A stretch of 64,000 nt of DNA from Leucobacter chromiireducens subsp. chromiireducens (GTDB lineage: Bacteria > Actinomycetota > Actinomycetes > Actinomycetales > Microbacteriaceae), in contig NZ_QYAD01000002.1 in the NCBI RefSeq assembly GCF_016758255.1, positions 558,001-622,000 of the forward strand, in the 5' to 3' direction. Position numbers and translations under genes: made by a program. Below, one piece after another: positions 59,545 to 64,000 of this stretch; position 1 is the first letter of the stretch, and each line of letters begins with the position of its first letter. The notes under the pieces were generated by a model. That model was not told the origin of the DNA, did not search any database, and worked only from the letters and a program-made list of their open reading frames with translations.

Positions 59545-60818
59545 GCGTTGGTACCGTCGTGCATCGTGCGCCGGCGAGTGTGCAACGCCGCATGGTCGGC
59601 GTCCTCGCGCTCGCTACGATTCTGGGCGGCCTGGGCGTCGGTGCCTCGCTCTCCGCGGGCGCGCTGCTGATTGCAGACATCACGGGGAATCCCGCCCTCT
59701 CCGGTTTCGGCTCGACCATGAACGCCGTGGGTGCGGCGATCGCGGGGATGCCGCTTGCTCGGCTTGCCGCGCGGCGAGGACGTCGCGTGGCACTCGCCAC
59801 GGGAAACGCGATCGCCGTGCTCGGCGCCGTCCTCGTGGTCGTCGCCTCGGCCGAGCGGTGGTCGGTGCTGCTCTTCGTGGGTCTGGCGGTGCTCGGCATT
59901 GCGGTGGCCGTCCAACTGCAGTCGCGCTTTGCCGCAGCTGACCTCGCCCTTCCCGAGAATCGCGCGCGCGACCTCTCGCTCGTCGTGTGGTCGATCACTA
60001 TCGGTGCCGTCACGGGCCCGAACCTCATCGGCCCGGGCGAGCGCCTGGGTGAGGCGCTCGGTTTGCCCGGGCTTGCTGGCATCTTCTTCTTCACGATCGC
60101 TGCGCAGATTGCGGCCGGCCTCGTCGTGTGGATCGGGCTCCGCCCAGACCCGCTGCTCGAGGCACGTCGGCTGGCAGCGCTGGAGTCGGACACGCCCGCG
60201 CCGAGTGCGGTCGCTGACGCAGCGGAGCGCCCCGCGCTGCTCGAAGATGCGAAGCGCCGCGCCTCGCGCTCTTCCCAGTTCCTCGCGATCGCGCTCATCG
60301 CGATCGCCCACGCCGTCATGGTGGGGCTCATGGCCATGACTCCGCTGCATCTCACCCACCACGGCGGCAGTATCACCCTTGTGGGCCTGACGATCAGCCT
60401 GCACATCGCTGGCATGTACGCGCTTTCTCCGGTGTTTGGTGCGTTGACGAGCAAGCTAGGACCGATCCCGGTTGTGCTTGGTGGCTTCGGCGTGCTCGGC
60501 ATCGCCTCGCTCGGCACGGGCTTCGGTGGCGAGTCGGTTCCCATCATTCAGACGGCGTTGATTTTGCTGGGGATCGGGTGGTGCATGGTTACCGTTGCGG
60601 GTGCGGTGCTGGTCACGGATCTCACCCCGAGCGCTGACCGACCCGCCCGGCAGGGCCAGTCGGACACCGCGATGAACGCTGCGGGCGCACTCTTCGGCGC
60701 CGCATCGGGTGCGCTCTTCGCAGCCGGTGGCTTCCCGCTCGTCTCGATTGTCGCCGGTGTGTTCATTGTGCTCGGCGCGGCGCTCGCCATTCGCCTCACG
60801 ACCGTTTCCCGAGGGTAG
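59541..60818 (+). CDS. Major facilitator superfamily transporter
   Basis: 425 residues from GTG at 59541, overlapping the LysR stop by 4 bases. About 12 membrane segments; the MFS loop 2-3 motif is visible as '[14 protein letters not shown]'. A central cytoplasmic loop (about 210-250) is charged. Substrate not predictable; drug or metabolite efflux is likely given the regulator. gltX begins 10 bp later. Confidence 0.88.
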   Translation: MSVGTVVHRAPASVQRRMVGVLALATILGGLGVGASLSAGALLIADITGNPALSGFGSTMNAVGAAIAGMPLARLAARRGRRVALATGNAIAVLGAVLVVVASAERWSVLLFVGLAVLGIAVAVQLQSRFAAADLALPENRARDLSLVVWSITIGAVTGPNLIGPGERLGEALGLPGLAGIFFFTIAAQIAAGLVVWIGLRPDPLLEARRLAALESDTPAPSAVADAAERPALLEDAKRRASRSSQFLAIALIAIAHAVMVGLMAMTPLHLTHHGGSITLVGLTISLHIAGMYALSPVFGALTSKLGPIPVVLGGFGVLGIASLGTGFGGESVPIIQTALILLGIGWCMVTVAGAVLVTDLTPSADRPARQGQSDTAMNAAGALFGAASGALFAAGGFPLVSIVAGVFIVLGAALAIRLTTVSRG

Positions 60819-60821
60819 GAT
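60816..60821 (+). promoter_or_regulatory. Candidate -10 element for gltX (leaderless)
   Basis: TAGGAT, 7 bases before the ATG at 60829, within the MFS 3' end. Confidence 0.4.
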
Positions 60822-60828
60822 AGATCTG

Positions 60829-62361
60829 ATGTCACACACCGAGACCCCCAAGTTTTCCAGCGCGACCGGCTCCGACGTTCGCGTCCGTTTCTGCCCTTCG
60901 CCGACCGGCACCCCGCACGTCGGCATGGTGCGCACTGCCCTCTTCAACTGGGCATACGCGCGTCACACCGGAGGCACCTTCGTGTTCCGCATCGAGGACA
61001 CCGATGCCGCGCGTGACAGCGAGGAGAGCTACGGCCAGATCCTCGATTCACTGCGCTGGCTCGGCCTTGACTGGGACGAGGGCATCGACGCGGGGGGCGA
61101 GCACGGCCCCTACCGACAGTCGCAGCGCGGTGAAATCTACCAGGGGATCATTGCCCGCCTGCGCGAGGCCGGGCACCTCTACGAGAGCTACTCGACCGCC
61201 GAAGAGATCGATGCGCGCAACGAGGCTGCAGGTCGCCCGAAGCAGCTCGGCTACGACAACTTCGACCGTGACCTGACTGACGAGCAGCGCGCGGCCTTCC
61301 GCGCCGAGGGACGCGAGCCCGCACTGCGCTTCCGCGTCCCCGACGTTGACCTCTCGTTCACCGACCTCGTGCGTGGCGACATTACGTTCCCCGCCGGCTC
61401 GACGATCGACTTCGTCGTCGTGCGCCCGAACGGTGCGCCGCTCTACACCCTGGTGAACCCGGTGGACGACGCGCTGATGGGCATCACCCATGTGCTGCGC
61501 GGCGAGGACCTGTTGTCCTCCACCCCGCGTCAGATCGCGCTGCACAGCGCGCTCGTGGAGCTGGGCATCGAGGCTGCGATCCCGCAGTTCGGTCATCTGC
61601 CGTACGTGCTCGGTGAGGGAAACAAGAAGCTGTCGAAGCGCGACCCCGAGTCGAACCTCCTGCATCATCGTGAGCGCGGGTTCATCCCCGAGGGGCTGCT
61701 GAACTACCTGTCGCTGCTCGGCTGGTCGCTTTCCGCCGATCGTGACGTCTTCACGAGCGATGAGATGATCGCGGCGTTCGACGTGCGCGATGTGAACCCG
61801 AACCCGGCCCGCTTCGACCAGAAGAAGGCCGACTCGATCAACGCCGACCACATTCGACTCCTCACGGAGGAAGATTTTGGTTCGCGGATCCTGCCCTATC
61901 TGATCGCTGGTGGTGCGCTGCCGGTCGAGCCGAATGCAGAGCAGCTTGAGATTGTGCGTCGCGCTGTGCCGCTCGTGCAGAGCCGGGTCACGGTGCTCTC
62001 CGAGGTCACCCCGATGATGGGCTTCCTCTTCACCACGGCTGATGCACTCAGCTACGAGGAGGACGCGCTGAAGTCTCTGAAGGCTGATGCGCCGCAGGTC
62101 CTTGAAGCTGGCCTTGCCGCGCTCGAGGGACTCGGCGATGCCGAGTGGAACACCGAGGCGATCCAGAACGCGCTGCAGACCGCCCTCATCGAGGGGCTTG
62201 AGCTGAAGCCGCGCGTGGCGTTTGGGGCGCTCCGTGTTGCCGCTTCGGGGCGTCGCGTCTCGCCGCCGCTCTTTGAGTCCTTTGAATTGATTGGCCGTGC
62301 AGACACCCTCGCGCGTCTGCGGAAGCTTGCCGCGCACCTCGCGGACACGGCGGGCGAGTAG
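60829..62361 (+). CDS. gltX: Glutamyl-tRNA synthetase
   Basis: 510 residues from the ATG at 60829. Class I synthetase with HIGH-type '[11 protein letters not shown]' and KMSKS-type 'KKLSKRD', plus '[11 protein letters not shown]'. Probably non-discriminating, supplying both Glu- and Gln-tRNA for the GatCAB route as in most actinobacteria; GatCAB is not in the window. The charged substrates include the tRNA-Glu genes at 44848 and 47289. Confidence 0.96.
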   Translation: MSHTETPKFSSATGSDVRVRFCPSPTGTPHVGMVRTALFNWAYARHTGGTFVFRIEDTDAARDSEESYGQILDSLRWLGLDWDEGIDAGGEHGPYRQSQRGEIYQGIIARLREAGHLYESYSTAEEIDARNEAAGRPKQLGYDNFDRDLTDEQRAAFRAEGREPALRFRVPDVDLSFTDLVRGDITFPAGSTIDFVVVRPNGAPLYTLVNPVDDALMGITHVLRGEDLLSSTPRQIALHSALVELGIEAAIPQFGHLPYVLGEGNKKLSKRDPESNLLHHRERGFIPEGLLNYLSLLGWSLSADRDVFTSDEMIAAFDVRDVNPNPARFDQKKADSINADHIRLLTEEDFGSRILPYLIAGGALPVEPNAEQLEIVRRAVPLVQSRVTVLSEVTPMMGFLFTTADALSYEEDALKSLKADAPQVLEAGLAALEGLGDAEWNTEAIQNALQTALIEGLELKPRVAFGALRVAASGRRVSPPLFESFELIGRADTLARLRKLAAHLADTAGE

Positions 62362-62371
62362 GGGAGGAACC

Positions 62372-63364
62372 GTGACTGAGCGTGTGCCCGAGGCGCCGAT
62401 CGGCGTTGCGATCATTGGTGGTGGCCCCGCAGGGTTGTCGGCCGGGCTTCAGCTAGTTCGCGCGAACCGCCGGATTGCCATCCTGGATAGCAACCGCCCT
62501 CGGCACTCGGCCACGCTCCAGTCGCACGGCTTCCTGACCCGTGACGGGGCCTCGCCGCTCGAGCTGCGTCGGCTCGGCCGCGAAGAGTTTGAGGGCTATC
62601 CCTCCGCGATCTTCGCTCAGGCCATGACCCGCGAGGTGACCCCGCTCACGGCGGACGAGGCCCGTGCTGCGGGCTTCCCCGACGGGATCGGATTCCGCGT
62701 GCGCGGCACGGGGATCCGGGGTGCCGCCGACGTGGAGTACATCGCGCGTCGCGTGCTGATTGCCGCGGGTCTCACCGAAGAACTGCCGCCGCTCCCGATG
62801 ATCCGCGCGTACTACGGTACGGCGTTGCACAGTTGTGTTGAGTGCGACGGATTCGAGAAGACGGACAAGCCACTCGTGCTGATTGGTGAGACCGCAGATC
62901 TTTTTGCGCGTGCGCTGCTGATTAGTCGGTTTAGTTCGGACCTCATCGTGTTCACCAACGGGGCCGACACCATCCGGGCGGAGCAGGAAGCTCAGCTCTC
63001 GGCGATTGGCATTCGTGTGGAGCGCCGTGCCATTGATGACATCGTCGGCGAGAAGGCCGACATGACCGGGGTTCGACTCGCGGATGGCGAGGTGATTCCG
63101 CGTGTGGGTGGCTTCGTGCGCCCACGCTGGAACGCGCCGGTTGAGTTCATGGGCGAGCTGCCCATCGAACGCGACGACTGGGGCTTGGTGGTCACCGACG
63201 AGCGCGGCGAGACCGCGGTGCGCGGAGTCTACGCGGTGGGCGACATCGTGCCGCCCGGGCCGCAGCAGCTCATTATTGCTGCCGGCAATGGTGCGCGCGT
63301 TGCGGCGAAGCTCAACATGGACATGATCCGCGGTGCCCTCGGCGTCGGGCTGATTGATGAGTGA
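62372..63364 (+). CDS. Thioredoxin-reductase-like FAD oxidoreductase with degenerate NADPH site
   Basis: 330 residues from GTG at 62372, GGGGAGG upstream. FAD-binding 'IIGGGPAGLSAG' and C-terminal 'YAVGDIVPPG', with a redox pair CVEC at 155-158 in the place of TrxR's CATC. The NADPH-binding Gly-rich motif expected after it is replaced by 'IGETADLFARAL', so NADPH use is doubtful. It may be a ferredoxin- or other-partner flavin reductase. Neighbouring genes overlap it on the 3' side by 8 bases. Confidence 0.85.
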   Translation: MTERVPEAPIGVAIIGGGPAGLSAGLQLVRANRRIAILDSNRPRHSATLQSHGFLTRDGASPLELRRLGREEFEGYPSAIFAQAMTREVTPLTADEARAAGFPDGIGFRVRGTGIRGAADVEYIARRVLIAAGLTEELPPLPMIRAYYGTALHSCVECDGFEKTDKPLVLIGETADLFARALLISRFSSDLIVFTNGADTIRAEQEAQLSAIGIRVERRAIDDIVGEKADMTGVRLADGEVIPRVGGFVRPRWNAPVEFMGELPIERDDWGLVVTDERGETAVRGVYAVGDIVPPGPQQLIIAAGNGARVAAKLNMDMIRGALGVGLIDE

Positions 63365-64000
63365 GCGAGAACTGCTCGTGAGCGACACTGATTCAAGCGG
63401 GCTCTCCGAGTCCGAATACTCACCTGCGACTGCGGGTACCCGAGCCGCTGCGGCTGGGGCTCGCTACGCGGTGGTGGTCGCGAGTTTTGTGGGGCTGCTC
63501 CTCATCTCGAACATCGTCGCGGTGAAGCTCATCGCGTTTGGCCCGGTGCAGTTGGGGGAGCTTTCGCTCGGCCCATTCATCGTGGACGGTGGCGTATTCC
63601 TCTTCCCGCTTGTGTACATCGTGGGCGACGTGCTTGCGGAGGTGTACGGTCTGAAGGCCGCGCGCCGTGCAATCTTCACCGCGTTCGCGCTCTCGCTTCT
63701 CACATCGCTGACGATCTGGGTGACGCAGCTTTCGCCTGCCGCCCCCGGATGGGAGAACCAAGCAGCGTTTGAGTCGGTGCTGGGTTTCGTGCCGCGAATC
63801 GTCGCCGCAAGCCTCGGTGCATTCCTCGCTGGTCAGTTGATCAACGCGTGGGTGCTGGTCTGGCTGCGTCGCCGGACCTCAGGGCGCTTCCTGCGGACCC
63901 GCCTGATTGCTTCTACAGTGGTGGGGCAGGTCGTGGACACGGTGGTGTTTTGCACGATTGCGTTCTGGGGCGTGCTCGAGGGGTGGGACTTCCTCGGATA
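63357..64000 (+). CDS. Queuosine-precursor transporter (YhhQ/VUT family), C-terminus off the window
   Basis: The frame is open from ATG at 63357 to the window end (at least 214 residues). A Ser/Glu/Ala-rich N-terminal ~40 residues is followed by membrane segments with 'LLISNIVAVKLIAFG', 'FLFPLVYIVGDVLAEVYG' and 'VVGQVVDTVVFCTIAFWG', which are the family's conserved helices. It imports queuosine precursors (preQ0/preQ1 or queuine) in known members. A GTG at 63378 could be the true start. Overlaps the flavoprotein gene by 8 bases. Confidence 0.85.
   Translation, partial: MSERELLVSDTDSSGLSESEYSPATAGTRAAAAGARYAVVVASFVGLLLISNIVAVKLIAFGPVQLGELSLGPFIVDGGVFLFPLVYIVGDVLAEVYGLKAARRAIFTAFALSLLTSLTIWVTQLSPAAPGWENQAAFESVLGFVPRIVAASLGAFLAGQLINAWVLVWLRRRTSGRFLRTRLIASTVVGQVVDTVVFCTIAFWGVLEGWDFLG

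Overview
The window is high-GC DNA with tightly packed genes, many 4-base stop/start overlaps, GTG/TTG starts and several leaderless-looking starts. Together with a 13E12/DUF222 HNH gene, a DUF7882 protein, a DUF3516 helicase and an actinobacterial Leu-rich leuA leader peptide, this points to an actinobacterium of the Microbacteriaceae, possibly Leucobacter. The placement rests on recognised families, not on a search. The content is almost wholly chromosomal housekeeping and metabolism. There is no rRNA, prophage, CRISPR array or IS transposase.

Layout. 1-5842: a partial winged-helix protein, an Old Yellow Enzyme, and a coupled DUF2130 (nuclease-like) plus DUF3516 Ski2-like helicase pair. 5968-10657: UDP-GlcNAc 2-epimerase, a QxxRW glycosyltransferase, deoC and a Ppx/GppA phosphatase in one run. 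10666-15941: a divergent LysR regulator and an Orn/Lys/Arg decarboxylase, APC permease and universal stress protein unit, with a strongly structured leader before the permease. 16069-19094: tRNA-Gln, an SDR, a MarR regulator with two palindromic operators, a small zinc-ribbon protein and a lipid kinase. 19124-24488: a UTRA-type GntR regulator, HAD hydrolase and PhnD-PhnC-PhnE(fused) uptake system. 24544-31162: small stress and unknown genes, YggS divergent from a MocR regulator, tRNA-Cys, TetR, alpha/beta hydrolase, HEAT-like, VOC and META proteins.

31263-40649: leuA with leader peptide and attenuator, a FadR-type regulator, a lone ABC ATPase, YdeI-like and SRAP proteins, an M20 dipeptidase, mscL, a DUF4190 protein and thrC. 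40685-44706: AI-2E family transporter, small 4-TM protein and an ABC ATPase/membrane-protein pair. 44801-47405: two near-identical tRNA-Glu(CTC) units flanking a 13E12-family HNH gene. 47465-50481: leuB-ilvE-fah. 50490-58492: an unrecognised three-part membrane protein, then a GAF regulator with ALDH, ADH and DUF779 (alcohol/acetaldehyde oxidation), then rlmN. 58594-64000: LysR, MFS, gltX, a thioredoxin-reductase-like flavoprotein and the start of a queuosine-precursor transporter.

The best leads are the nuclease-like/helicase pair, the multi-hairpin leader with a ribosome site in a switchable loop, the epimerase/processive synthase pair, the duplicated tRNA-Glu units around the HNH gene, a tRNA-Cys with C33 instead of U33, and the 632-residue unrecognised fusion.
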